From positions 1-39,945 of IMG/VR virus record IMGVR_UViG_3300027706_000027: 39,945 bases of DNA, one strand, 5' to 3'. Of this stretch, positions 24,982 to 32,766 are shown piece by piece. The notes under the pieces are model-generated. The model was not told where the DNA came from. It saw only the letters and a program-made list of their open reading frames with translations, and searched no databases. The translations under genes were made by a program, and so were the position numbers. The DNA comes from a virus. The first letter of the stretch is position 1; each line of letters starts with the position of its first letter.

Positions 24982-27279
24982 CTACACGTCCCCCTCTTCA
25001 TCGTCTGTATGGTAGCCTTCCGTACACCGGCAATTACACAGTTCGCTGGCTGGCGCGCCAAGCGAGGAATCTCCTGGAAACATCAGGCTGGCGCCGCCAA
25101 CGGTATAGGGCGTATCCAGCGGTTGCCGCTGCCCATCTGCTGCTGCGTGTGTCTCTCTGGTATGGCTATCCGGTGTCGCAATCCATTCCTTTTCCAATCT
25201 CAAGCCCGTCGAGCGCGCGGCGGCCTGAGAACCGAGATTGCTGGCGCTAATTACTTCTGTGACCGCAATCAAACGGCTTCTGTTTTTTGCATTGGGGCCA
25301 GAGAAGAGGCTTTGAATGCGTTTGGCGAGTTGCAGGATGCTTTCGCCCGCATCCACGCCCGCCTTCAGTTCATCGCGTACCTGCTGGCGCGTGGTGTCAA
25401 GGATGTTGGTGATTTTCTGGCCTGCATATAAACCTAGCCAATTGAGGATGGCTTGCTTCCAGATGTCGATGGGAAAGGCGGCTTTCTGTTTCGCTGGCAC
25501 GGCGTCTTGAATCGCGTCATAGGTCTGCTGCCCAAAGGTATTCCCGACAGCAGCGTACACCGCAGCTAAGAGTTTCGTCCAGTCAGCTTCAAAGCTATCA
25601 ATCGCTTTCAGCGCGCGCTGCATGGCATCATCCGGCGTCTGGCCGTCGTTCAGTGCCGCCAGCAGCATCTTTTGCTCGCTTGCAAACTGCTTTTCGATTT
25701 GACTGGCAACTTCCTCGTACCAGTTTGCGCGGCTCTGCTCCGTCTGCTCCCAATGTGCCGCCTTCTCTTCTGCCGTCTTCAGGTTGATGGATTTGCGCTG
25801 GGCACGCGGCGCAATGCGGATGCTTGCGCCTTGTTCCTGCCAGCGTTTCAGCAAGAGCCGCATGTGCGCCGATGCGGCTTCAAATTCCCCGTCACTACTG
25901 TCTCCGCTGGTACTCGTATCCGCGCCGCCGCTGTCGTCCACAATGGTCGCTTCTGGCAATGGCGGCAAGGAGCCAGGCGGCAAACCTGGCAAGGCAGGGT
26001 TGGTATCGTTTGTAGCGATTTGCATGGCCGTTGGCAATATCCAGACATCTCCATCCGGCAAGGGGTCATAGCCAATGAGCGCACGCGCTTCATTCTTGGA
26101 GAGCAGCCCCTTTTCCCAGGCGGTCTCTGCTCGTATCCATACCTTATCGCGGTCCTCTGCCAGCGCTTCTATGCTGTCCTTGTCGTAGCCCAGATAGAGA
26201 TTATCCCCAAACATCGGCACCAGCCAGCTATTGATATGCCCTTCGAGATGGTCCATCTTGGGCAGGACCGTCTCTTCATAGAAGCTGCTCCGGGCTTCAC
26301 TGTAGTTTGCGTAGGTACGCGCCTGATTGTTCCCCAACATCTCAGGAGGCACGCCAACCGCCATGCCAATTTCCAGAATGCTGGCGCCTTTGCCTTCCAG
26401 CCACTGCACATCGGCAGGCTTCAGGCCAAAGGGCTGCCAATCGGCCTCTGTATCATCCAGGACAAGCGGGATACCGGCGTTCTGTGGGCCTTGATGCTTT
26501 TCGCGCATCAACTGCTCAATTTTGGCGCGCTGCGTGGGCGTCAAGCCCTGTTTCATGACCAGCGCGCCAGAGGGCACGGCAGAATTGAGCATCAGGGAGA
26601 GATTCCATTCATTGCCCGCGTTCATCTGGTCTATCGCACGCCCTGCTGTTGCCAAGGGGGAGAGGCCGTAGTAGTCGTTCTCTGGATTAAAGAACTTCAG
26701 GTGCATGACCGTGTTCGCAGCAAAGGACTGCTTCTGGCCGCCGTCAGTATAGACAAAGCCGCCAATGAAGTTGACCGGATCGGGCACGATTTGCACTTTG
26801 TCAGGCCGGAGTGTCCAGAGTTGCTGGGGAATGTTCTTGTTGGGTCCGGTTTCCGGCGAGCCAACGGTGACGTAGGAATTGCCAGTGATGTACCAGAAGG
26901 CTACGACATACTCAATAAAGCTAGGGAGTGCCTGCTGTGGATTCGGACGCCGCCAAAGGTCAAGCAAGGGATGCGACGTGAGCGCAGTACGTTTGGAGCG
27001 GCCATTCTGATAGAGTATCCAGGGAATGCCAGCACAGGCTTGGGCAATCAACATCACCGCTCGGTAGCCATAAGCATTGGTCGAGAAGCCATCCTTTGCG
27101 AGCGCCCGCATGTTGCCAGGCGTATACATCGGACGGCCCCCGCCGCCATTCAACCGTGCCAGGATTTCAGAGACAGGATTGACCTTCAGATAGACGGTAG
27201 GCAAGCGTTCCGCATCAGAGGGGACCGGCGCCAAGACCGAGCGCAAGCGTTCCCAGCGGGTTTTGAGAGCCAGCGCCAT
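24982..27279 (-). CDS. Portal protein fused to MuF-like head morphogenesis domain
   Basis: 765 residues. Start chosen at the ATG overlapping the terminase stop (TAATG); the ORF is open upstream inside the terminase gene. Residues about 30-430 are a typical portal: IPWILYQNGRSKR, HPLLDLWRRPNPQQ, WYITGNSYVTVGSP, LKFFNPENDYYGLSPLATA, LDDTEADWQPFGLKPADVQWLEGK, IGMAVGVPPEMLG. About 560-765 is MuF-like: TEVISASNLGSQAAAR, WIATPDSHTRETHAAADGQ, FPGDSSLGAPASELCNCRC, the conserved Cys/Arg ending. The fusion links the portal to an internal head protein. Confidence 0.95.
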   Translation of the reverse strand: MALALKTRWERLRSVLAPVPSDAERLPTVYLKVNPVSEILARLNGGGGRPMYTPGNMRALAKDGFSTNAYGYRAVMLIAQACAGIPWILYQNGRSKRTALTSHPLLDLWRRPNPQQALPSFIEYVVAFWYITGNSYVTVGSPETGPNKNIPQQLWTLRPDKVQIVPDPVNFIGGFVYTDGGQKQSFAANTVMHLKFFNPENDYYGLSPLATAGRAIDQMNAGNEWNLSLMLNSAVPSGALVMKQGLTPTQRAKIEQLMREKHQGPQNAGIPLVLDDTEADWQPFGLKPADVQWLEGKGASILEIGMAVGVPPEMLGNNQARTYANYSEARSSFYEETVLPKMDHLEGHINSWLVPMFGDNLYLGYDKDSIEALAEDRDKVWIRAETAWEKGLLSKNEARALIGYDPLPDGDVWILPTAMQIATNDTNPALPGLPPGSLPPLPEATIVDDSGGADTSTSGDSSDGEFEAASAHMRLLLKRWQEQGASIRIAPRAQRKSINLKTAEEKAAHWEQTEQSRANWYEEVASQIEKQFASEQKMLLAALNDGQTPDDAMQRALKAIDSFEADWTKLLAAVYAAVGNTFGQQTYDAIQDAVPAKQKAAFPIDIWKQAILNWLGLYAGQKITNILDTTRQQVRDELKAGVDAGESILQLAKRIQSLFSGPNAKNRSRLIAVTEVISASNLGSQAAARSTGLRLEKEWIATPDSHTRETHAAADGQRQPLDTPYTVGGASLMFPGDSSLGAPASELCNCRCTEGYHTDDEEGDV

Positions 27280-28859
27280 TAGACCGCCTCCAATCTGCCG
27301 GTTTGCGGATTGTGGACCCAGATGGAGCGGCGCCGGGCCACCGTCGTGAAGAGAAACCAGGCAATGCAGCGGCAAATGACCGTATCATCGTGATAGCCGC
27401 GTGGCGCGCCCATGCCGCCACCATCCAGATGGGCAAAGAGCTTGGCTTCTGAGAGGAAGATACGGGAGCGCGTTCTATAGCTCATATCCCTGAGTCCAGC
27501 GCCCAACTTATCCACCATGAGCGGCTTGGTGGTCTGCGTGGTCGGCCAACCGGGCTTAGAGGATTCTTTGCCGTTCCTCTCGGTGGCATCCTCATGGTAA
27601 TAGAGCTTGGGATAGCGCGCCTCTTCCCCGGTCCAGAGCTTGTGCGCGACGCCTGTTCTGAGCGCCAGAATGACCGCGTGGCCGTGATTGTTGCGCTCCA
27701 CCGCCAGCAGCGCGTAGTGATAGAAGACGCCCAACTTATCCAATTTGGCCGCGTAGTCTTCAGGCGCCCATTGGCCGCGAAGTTCTGCCACCTCTTCCCC
27801 TGTTGCCCGGTTCAGCACAACGGCGGCGTCATAGTCTCCGTCGTCTAGCCCCTCGGCCACGTCGGCGGCCAGAATGTATTCAGTTGGCTCGTGCGTCCGC
27901 CAGTCGTAGGTGGGCCATTCATAAATCGTCAGGCCCTGCTCTTCTTCAACGGCAAACGGCTTCTCAGCTTCTAAGCGGGCGGCATGGGCGTCGATAATCT
28001 CCGGCTCAAAGACTGGACGGCCCGTCTGGATAAAGGCTTCTGAGGCATTGGAAGGATGCTCTTGATGCAAGCGCCAGGTGGTAATCAGTTCCTTCTTCTG
28101 CGCTTCATACCAGGCTTGATCGCGGCCTGGCCGTTTCCACCAGGGCAGAAAGACGGGATAGAAATTGTTCTCTTTTTTGAGCGCGCCTTCCCAGATGCGA
28201 TGAAAGAGATTTCCCAAGCCATTCGCGGTCGAGAAGCCGATGATTTGCCCGTATTCTGCCGTTGGTTGAATGGCTGCCCAGATCGTCTCGGCAAACTGTT
28301 GGAAGGCCCATTCATCCATCATCACCAGAGAAGCGGATGCTGACCGCCCAGTGTTCTCGCTCGCGGTCAAGGACTCTAAGACCGAGGGATGATCGTGCCC
28401 CTCATCATCTTTGTGGATAATTTCCAGCACGCTCGTATTGTCGCGGCCCAACAACGCGCCGTCTAAGGACGCTGACCCCGCTTGCAGCCAGGATGGCAAG
28501 TGCCGGTGCATGAAGGCGGCTTTACTCTTCATCTTTTGCGCGTCAAGCTCGGTTTTAGAAAGCGCGAGTGCCGTCTTAGACGGGTGGAAGCGGATTTCCC
28601 AGAGAGCGTTGCCAGCGCACAATTCCGTAAAGCCGATTTGGCGCGATTTGAGAGCGATAATGAGGCGTTCCACTGCGAAGAGGTCAAGCAATTGGAATTG
28701 CCAGTCAAAAAGCTGGAAAGGAATCGTGCCACGCGCCGGATGCTGAATCTTGCAGTAGGTGTCAATGAAATAGGCCCGGCTGACTTTGCAGGCAAGATAT
28801 TCTTCCCACTGCGCTGCTGGTGACAGCGCCCGCTCCCGTGTTGGCGACGCGGCAATCAT
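27279..28859 (-). CDS. terL: Terminase large subunit
   Basis: 526 residues; start overlaps the small subunit stop (ATGA). The ATPase has Walker-A-like ALKSRQIGFTE (about residue 70) and Walker B SLVMMDEWAF (about 180), followed by coupling motif IGFSTANGLGN. The RNase H-like nuclease has Asp in YILAADVAEGLDDGDYDA, Glu in LAVERNNHGH and Asp/His in RGYHDDTVI. All parts needed for packaging motor and DNA cutting look intact. It does not closely resemble the lambda type. Confidence 0.96.
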   Translation of the reverse strand: MIAASPTRERALSPAAQWEEYLACKVSRAYFIDTYCKIQHPARGTIPFQLFDWQFQLLDLFAVERLIIALKSRQIGFTELCAGNALWEIRFHPSKTALALSKTELDAQKMKSKAAFMHRHLPSWLQAGSASLDGALLGRDNTSVLEIIHKDDEGHDHPSVLESLTASENTGRSASASLVMMDEWAFQQFAETIWAAIQPTAEYGQIIGFSTANGLGNLFHRIWEGALKKENNFYPVFLPWWKRPGRDQAWYEAQKKELITTWRLHQEHPSNASEAFIQTGRPVFEPEIIDAHAARLEAEKPFAVEEEQGLTIYEWPTYDWRTHEPTEYILAADVAEGLDDGDYDAAVVLNRATGEEVAELRGQWAPEDYAAKLDKLGVFYHYALLAVERNNHGHAVILALRTGVAHKLWTGEEARYPKLYYHEDATERNGKESSKPGWPTTQTTKPLMVDKLGAGLRDMSYRTRSRIFLSEAKLFAHLDGGGMGAPRGYHDDTVICRCIAWFLFTTVARRRSIWVHNPQTGRLEAV

Positions 28860-29398
28860 CCAGTCAATTCGTCCCTTTCAGCACGAGTATGCAACCCACG
28901 TGCTTCGCGCCAGTCGCTCAGTTTCGTTGGAATGCGCTCCGCGATCTTTTCGACAGCAGCAAGCGTGAGAGAGCCGGTGTGCCGATGCTCTATCGGCGCT
29001 CCATCCTTGCCAGTCACTTCAATGCGATTGCGCCCATAGGCTTCAGGGTAGCGTCGCTCTGCTTTCCAAGCGTAGGCTTGCCAGCCTGGCTCAGCATTGC
29101 CAATGGCTGTGAGCCAGGAAAAAAGCGCCTCCATTTCAGCGCCTTTTAATGCCCAAAAAAAGTCGTGCAACTCGCCCGCTTTGGCCGTACTGCCGCGTTT
29201 AATCCAGGCGGCAAGGGTAGGCGCCGTAATGCCAGCATAGAGGGCGGCATGCTCGTAGGACATGCCCTGTTGAATGCCGGAAATGAGGCGTGCGAGGATA
29301 GCAGGCTCTTGATACTTTGGAGGCCGCCCCATGTCTTTGGGTTGTCGCGGCTTGCTGGAAGAGGATTTACGCGGCTTTTTAACCGCTGTCTGAGTCAT
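28856..29398 (-). CDS. terS: Terminase small subunit
   Basis: 180 residues. N-terminal Lys/Ser-rich stretch, then an HTH: RPPKYQEPAILARLISGIQQGMS...HAALYAGITAPTLAAWIKRG, a typical recognition helix for the packaging site. The helical middle (WALKGAEMEALFSWLTAIG) is the oligomerisation part. No Shine-Dalgarno motif is seen upstream. It opens the late operon, with a strong promoter about 155 bases upstream. Binding of a pac or cos site near its own gene is likely. Confidence 0.93.
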   Translation of the reverse strand: MTQTAVKKPRKSSSSKPRQPKDMGRPPKYQEPAILARLISGIQQGMSYEHAALYAGITAPTLAAWIKRGSTAKAGELHDFFWALKGAEMEALFSWLTAIGNAEPGWQAYAWKAERRYPEAYGRNRIEVTGKDGAPIEHRHTGSLTLAAVEKIAERIPTKLSDWREARGLHTRAERDELTG

Positions 29399-29552
29399 TG
29401 GTGTCTATAGGAGAAGCAGTGTTTTACATAGTCATTGAAACGGAACGCCGCTGATAGTGCAGACTGCTACCAGTCTTAGGGGGCTTGCGGTCCTTTTCAC
29501 GGGTGCAAGCGAGTGGGCTACAAGCAGCGTTTAATTTCTACATTACCAGTAT

Positions 29553-29583
29553 ATCATATACCTCATGCCGTCTCGATTGTCAA
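29553..29583 (-). promoter_or_regulatory. Late operon promoter candidate
   Basis: Minus strand TTGACA (29583-29578) is followed after 19 nt by TATGAT (29558-29553), or after 17 nt by TATATG. It faces leftward and lies about 155 bases before the terminase small subunit; no other gene lies between. The -35 is a perfect consensus. Confidence 0.7.
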
Positions 29584-29589
29584 TATGCT

Positions 29590-29720
29590 AGTTTTTAGCG
29601 CATAATACGCGCAGTGCTGCGCACGGTTGGCGTGAAAGTGACAACTCCCCACTGCTAAAGCAGGGGGCTTCTCGGTTCATCCGGCTCAGCATCCTGAACC
29701 GTCCCCGACGGCGGTGCCCC
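29590..29720 (-). ncRNA. Possible omega RNA (tnpB right-end guide scaffold)
   Basis: In this family the guide RNA is made from the 3' end of tnpB through the right-end hairpin, with the guide in the flanking DNA. Here that would be the minus strand across the hairpin at 29642-29672 with guide bases immediately below about 29630. The boundaries are inferred from the family; only the hairpin is seen directly. Confidence 0.45.
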
Positions 29721-30812
29721 CGCCGTTAAGATATTCTTGGCGGCGTTCACGTCTCGATCTTCTACGTACCCACAGAAAGGACAAAGATGCGTACGGACAG
29801 AAAGACTCTTCTGCACGATCTCTCCGCATTGGTGGCACTGTTGCGACGTGAAGCGGGCAGGAACTTTCACGACTTGATGACCAGCCCTTGCAGCCATGTC
29901 TTCAAGTATCTCGATGAAGGTTCCCCAACTGGCATCGGCAATACTCTTCGCCAGATGGTGATTTTGGAGCATGCCGTTGATGTTCAGGTTCTCAACACAA
30001 ATATGCTTATATCCTTCAGCGTAAGGCTTCGCAGTCTTAAACAGGAAGTCTCTTCGCTGGCGCTTGATCTTCAGATGCGTCTTGGCGACATTGCGCGCTG
30101 CCTTGCGCCGTCTCTTGCTGCCCTTCTTACGTCGGCAGAGGGTGCGCTGTTTGCGTCTGAGGGTGCGCAGGCTCTTGCGATAATGGCGTGGGTTGGCAAC
30201 CGTGTTCCCCTCAGAATCTGCCAGAAAGACTTTCAAGCCCACATCCAGGCCAATATCAGGATGCGCACACGCGCCAGCGCTCTCCTGATGCGTTTGTTCG
30301 GTCTCTATCGGCTCACACACGATCAAAGCGTACCAGTTCCCATCGGCACGCAAGACGAGATGGCACGTCTGAGGCGTTCCCTCTATCGGGCGGTGCATCT
30401 TGATTTTCAAGGACAATCCCACTTTCGCAGGGACGCCAAGATGCTTCCCATCGGCCTGTATGCGAAAGTCTTTGATGTGTTGGCGCAGTTGTATCGAGTG
30501 CCAGCGGTTGGGCGTCTTGAAACGTGGGAAGCCACAGGGGATGCCTTGCTCCTTGAGCGCCAAATAGCGTCGCAAGGCTTTGTCAAGCCGGTCAGCAAGC
30601 ATTTGTACCGTTGTGGCTGGTATGGTATCGCCCCCACGCCCCTTAAACTGCGCCGTCAGGTCATACTTAAACAGGAACTTCCCTGTTTGGGCATACTGCT
30701 GCTTCGTGGCTTCCAACATCTCGTTGTACAAGCCCCGCGAGTCTTTCAAGCAGGCCATTAACTGCTGGCGTTGGCGCTTATTCGGATACAAGCGATACTC
30801 AAATGTTCTCAT
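29655..30812 (-). CDS. tnpB: TnpB RNA-guided nuclease (IS605 OrfB)
   Basis: 385 residues. RuvC residues are intact: Asp190 in DIGLDVGL, Glu274 in ICVENLNIN and Asp in the YVEDRDVNAAKN motif (about 352-354). A four-Cys zinc ribbon is present (CHQCGE...CPFCGY, 326-348), with the N-terminal OrfB_IS605 helix-turn-helix fold (YRLYPNKRQRQQLMACL) and a basic bridge (KQRTLCRRKKGSKRRRK). It probably cuts DNA next to a target-adjacent motif with an RNA guide and preserves the element. The ATG sits 6 nt after its -10, so the mRNA is predicted to be leaderless. The C-terminal 20 residues overlap the right-end hairpin. Readthrough would enter the late operon. Confidence 0.93.
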   Translation of the reverse strand: MRTFEYRLYPNKRQRQQLMACLKDSRGLYNEMLEATKQQYAQTGKFLFKYDLTAQFKGRGGDTIPATTVQMLADRLDKALRRYLALKEQGIPCGFPRFKTPNRWHSIQLRQHIKDFRIQADGKHLGVPAKVGLSLKIKMHRPIEGTPQTCHLVLRADGNWYALIVCEPIETEQTHQESAGACAHPDIGLDVGLKVFLADSEGNTVANPRHYRKSLRTLRRKQRTLCRRKKGSKRRRKAARNVAKTHLKIKRQRRDFLFKTAKPYAEGYKHICVENLNINGMLQNHHLAKSIADASWGTFIEILEDMAARAGHQVVKVPARFTSQQCHQCGEIVQKSLSVRTHLCPFCGYVEDRDVNAAKNILTAGAPPSGTVQDAEPDEPRSPLL

Positions 30813-30818
30813 GCTCTA

Positions 30819-30847
30819 ATGATACCACATAGGGCAAGCTGTGTCAA
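30819..30847 (-). promoter_or_regulatory. tnpB promoter
   Basis: Minus strand TTGACA (30847-30842), 17-nt spacer, then TATCAT (30824-30819), with an upstream TGG forming an extended -10. The ATG follows 6 nt after the -10, so the start site coincides with the start codon. Confidence 0.78.
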
Positions 30848-30918
30848 CACGCGAGGCAAGGCTGCTTATACCCCCATGGCTAAAGCCAGGGGCACTACGC
30901 AGCCCTTGGTAGCAAAAG

Positions 30919-30933
30919 ACGATATGGTATAAT
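30919..30933 (+). promoter_or_regulatory. Extended -10 promoter of the rightward early cluster
   Basis: ACGATATGGTATAAT: perfect TATAAT (30928-30933) with TGG extension. The same 15 bases occur on the minus strand at 36005-36019. A weak -35 TTGGTA lies 16 nt upstream. The ATG at 30940 is 6 nt after the -10, giving a leaderless RHH-1 mRNA. Confidence 0.78.
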
Positions 30934-30939
30934 AAGCGT

Positions 30940-31146
30940 ATGGAAACTCCAACCTCAGACGCCCCTGTTTCCGAGATGGTGTCGCGCGGGTTTTTCCTCC
31001 CTCGCACCCTCTTAGCCCACATGAAAGACCTTGCCAAGCAGCATAACCGTTCGTTGAATGGGGAACTCGTGTGGGCACTCAAAAGTTACATCTCGTCTAT
31101 TGAGCGCCAGCGCAATCTGTCTTCATCGCACGAGGTCAAGCGATGA
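30940..31146 (+). CDS. Arc-type ribbon-helix-helix regulator (RHH-1)
   Basis: 68 residues. The core SRGFFLPRTLLAHMKDLAKQHNRSLNGELVWALKSYI is the Arc/Mnt layout: a DNA-contacting strand (RGFFLPR), helix A and the 'NRSLNGEL' turn before helix B. Short N- and C-terminal tails follow. It has no ribosome binding site and begins at the predicted transcription start. It leads the rightward gene cluster and likely represses a phage promoter, perhaps its own. The stop overlaps the next possible start (ATGA). Confidence 0.86.
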   Translation: METPTSDAPVSEMVSRGFFLPRTLLAHMKDLAKQHNRSLNGELVWALKSYISSIERQRNLSSSHEVKR

Positions 31147-31223
31147 ATGCGCGTTCTTGCCCTGCCTGTGAGTATCCATGCCCTTCTTTGTGTGGCTCAT
31201 TACCTTCTGCGAAGGCGTCATAG
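31143..31223 (+). CDS. Tiny Cys-rich peptide (26 aa), possible
   Basis: ATG overlaps the RHH-1 stop (ATGA). The product has four Cys in SCPACEYPCPSLCGS, a pattern like a minimal zinc knuckle. It overlaps the following 82-residue gene by 46 bases in another frame, which lowers confidence. Confidence 0.3.
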   Translation: MNARSCPACEYPCPSLCGSLPSAKAS

Positions 31224-31426
31224 CAACCGCGTTCCTGATTGCAGTTGCGTTGATTATTCATCAATCCCTCTGGCTTTACCGCGTGCATCGTTTGCCCAAA
31301 AACAGGCAGCGCGTGCATGGCCGCGCTCTGCCAAAGCCCATACGCGGCTTTGCTCTCTATGATTTGGAAGAGGACCGGCAGGACATGGGCGACGTGTCTG
31401 AATTTCACCCTTTGGAGCAATCATGA
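31178..31426 (+). CDS. Small membrane protein
   Basis: 82 residues with one long N-terminal membrane helix (residues 4-28, VWLITFCEGVIATAFLIAVAL), then a basic amphipathic stretch and an acidic C-terminus. It overlaps the next gene (ATGA at 31423). It has only a weak ribosome binding site. Function unknown; superinfection exclusion or a membrane regulator are possible. Confidence 0.6.
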   Translation: MPFFVWLITFCEGVIATAFLIAVALIIHQSLWLYRVHRLPKNRQRVHGRALPKPIRGFALYDLEEDRQDMGDVSEFHPLEQS

Positions 31427-31746
31427 TTCAACTGCTTCGTCTTTCACCCTATCGCGTCGCTACGGCGCTTATCGTCCGCTGTGACCACTGTAACCAGCGG
31501 ATACACGCGCCAGCGCGCGGCTATGCCCTCTTTCATAGAGACCAGCCCGACGCGCTGTTTCACTTCCTGCATACGCGCTGCATGCTGGCCTTCGCGGCCC
31601 ATCATGGCGGCTATGATGTCTGGAAGAAGCGCCCGCTTGACCAGCTAGGGCTTGACCTGTTTCAGCCCACGCAGGCCCGCGCTATCGCCATTGCTGATTT
31701 TCTCATCAAAAGGGAGCAAGTCTATGGACACCCCCGCGCTTCCTGA
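31423..31746 (+). CDS. Zinc-knuckle-like small protein
   Basis: 107 residues; GGAG site before ATG. CDHCNQRIHAPARGYALFH followed by HFLHTRCML forms a Cys2-His/Cys set likely to bind zinc, with two helices at the C-terminus (FQPTQARAIAIADFLIKREQ). Resembles small phage zinc-binding proteins that contact DNA or host proteins. No specific family recognised. It overlaps the next start by 23 bases. Confidence 0.72.
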   Translation: MIQLLRLSPYRVATALIVRCDHCNQRIHAPARGYALFHRDQPDALFHFLHTRCMLAFAAHHGGYDVWKKRPLDQLGLDLFQPTQARAIAIADFLIKREQVYGHPRAS

Positions 31747-31930
31747 ACAGAGTACCTGTATCAATGGCTGGAAAGAGCATCGCTTTCAGGTGTTCACCAT
31801 GCACGAATCAGGCGCCCATCCGGCGATCATCAATACCCATCTCTATGCAACGTGTACGCGCTGTCTGGCTACCTATGCGCTCGAAAAAGGACACTGGCAG
31901 CGCATTGCGCACACTATCGAAAGGACATGA
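31724..31930 (+). CDS. Small Cys-containing hypothetical protein
   Basis: 68 residues from the ATG preceded by AGGGAG; the longer upstream extension lies in the previous gene and is ignored. CINGWKEHRFQVFTMHE, THLYATCTRCLATYAL (CxRC) and a helical tail give another putative metal site. It overlaps the following gene (ATGA). Function unknown. Confidence 0.68.
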   Translation: MDTPALPEQSTCINGWKEHRFQVFTMHESGAHPAIINTHLYATCTRCLATYALEKGHWQRIAHTIERT

Positions 31931-32364
31931 CGATGAAATTCCGTTTTCCCTTCTTCTCCAAAAAGCAACCTACGACCTTCCCCTTGACGCCTCCTGAACC
32001 GCCTCTCCTGCAAGCATCTGAAGTGAAGCCTATCGTGATCGGTGATTTCCAGCGTACCTGTATCTTCCCTAGCACAACCGTGACCAACGCATCAGAAGGC
32101 CAAATCGTGACGTTTACAGAAGAGTGCGCAACCTGCATCAACGCGAATGCCAACGCGACAGCCACGCCTGGCATGATGCAGCAAATCGTCAATCCCGTAC
32201 CTACCCCCAAACCCCAAGCGCGACTCCCGGAAACCCGCGATCCTGGCTTGACCATGACACCCGCGCAAGCCCGCAGGCTGCGCACGGCCATCACCAACGC
32301 CGCCAAAGGCAAGAAGCGCCAGAACATCAGGCCGCGCCCACGTTCCGAGAAGCAGGTGCCCTGA
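31927..32364 (+). CDS. Basic, Pro-rich hypothetical protein
   Basis: 145 residues from the ATGA overlap with an AAAGGA site; a second ATG lies two codons on (KFRFPFF). There are two Cys in TEECATCINANA, then a Pro/Lys linker and a C-terminal helix with many Lys/Arg (QARRLRTAITNAAKGKKRQ) suggesting nucleic-acid binding. No domain recognised. The last base is shared with the next start. Confidence 0.65.
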   Translation: MTMKFRFPFFSKKQPTTFPLTPPEPPLLQASEVKPIVIGDFQRTCIFPSTTVTNASEGQIVTFTEECATCINANANATATPGMMQQIVNPVPTPKPQARLPETRDPGLTMTPAQARRLRTAITNAAKGKKRQNIRPRPRSEKQVP

Positions 32365-32507
32365 TGACGTGCATTGTTGGCTTAGTCCACAACGGAAGCG
32401 TGTACATCGGTGGTGACTCTGCGGGCGTTGGTGGCTGGACGGTCAACGGGCGAACGGCAACCAATGGGAAGGAAGAAGCCCATGCAAAGAAAGCCCCTGC
32501 TGATTGA
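32364..32507 (+). pseudogene. N-terminal stub of a proteasome-like Ntn-hydrolase
   Basis: 47 residues. The beginning TCIVGLVHNGSVYIGGDSAG matches the N-terminus of phage and host proteasome-subunit-like Ntn hydrolases, in which the residue after Met becomes the catalytic nucleophile. After GVGGWTVNGRTA the similarity ends and the frame stops at 32507. The normal family has about 200 residues, so strands and the remaining catalytic core are missing. It starts with an ATGA overlap. It is either a decayed gene, a truncated remnant left by a deletion that fused it to the next gene, or a small protein kept for another purpose. Confidence 0.6.
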
Positions 32508-32766
32508 AGGACCGTTCCCGCCGCAAATTGAACACCGGATCGTCAACGGCAAATTAGAGCATATCCAGCGCTTGCCCGACGCTACTACGCAGCCAGACAT
32601 TCCAGAGCGCCCAGCGACCACGTGTGGTCGCTCTCTTGCGCTCTGGCGCTGGCTCTATCCCCATTTGCGCATGATTACCTTCCTGCTCTTTATCCTGATC
32701 CTCTCTATGATCTTCGTCTATCTGCTGATTTGGCTGATTCTCACCAGCCAGGGGATACCGCTCTGA
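32482..32766 (+). CDS. Small membrane protein
   Basis: 94 residues from the ATG with GGAAGGAAG upstream, inside the end of the Ntn stub. A soluble N-terminal half (PPQIEHRIVNGKLEHIQRLP) is followed by one membrane helix (ITFLLFILILSMIFVYLLIWLIL). It may be a C-terminally anchored phage membrane factor. Function unknown. Confidence 0.7.
   Translation: MQRKPLLIEGPFPPQIEHRIVNGKLEHIQRLPDATTQPDIPERPATTCGRSLALWRWLYPHLRMITFLLFILILSMIFVYLLIWLILTSQGIPL

Larger units (their letters stand above)
29630..30905 (-). mobile_element. IS200/IS605-family tnpB-only element (IS1341 type)
   Basis: The tnpB gene is framed by two subterminal hairpins. The left end (near 30880-30901) reads CCCC-TGGC-TTTA-GCCA-T-GGGG on the minus strand. 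The right end (29642-29672) is CCCCC-TGC-TTTA-GCA-GT-GGGG. There is no tnpA. The exact ends (target and tetranucleotide) cannot be fixed without an empty site. The right-end part overlaps the expected 3' end of the guide RNA. Confidence 0.82.

Noticed and set aside
25672-27282. 536-residue rightward ORF
   Set aside because: Antisense to the portal, which has clear family motifs. The ORF is long only because of base composition.
29399-29640. A tRNA or small gene in the gap before terS
   Set aside because: No cloverleaf, no TTC-loop pattern and no start with ribosome binding site; it holds the late promoter and a CTTGC/GCAAG stem only.
29787-30761. 324-residue rightward ORF over tnpB
   Set aside because: The reverse frame encodes an intact TnpB with all catalytic residues.
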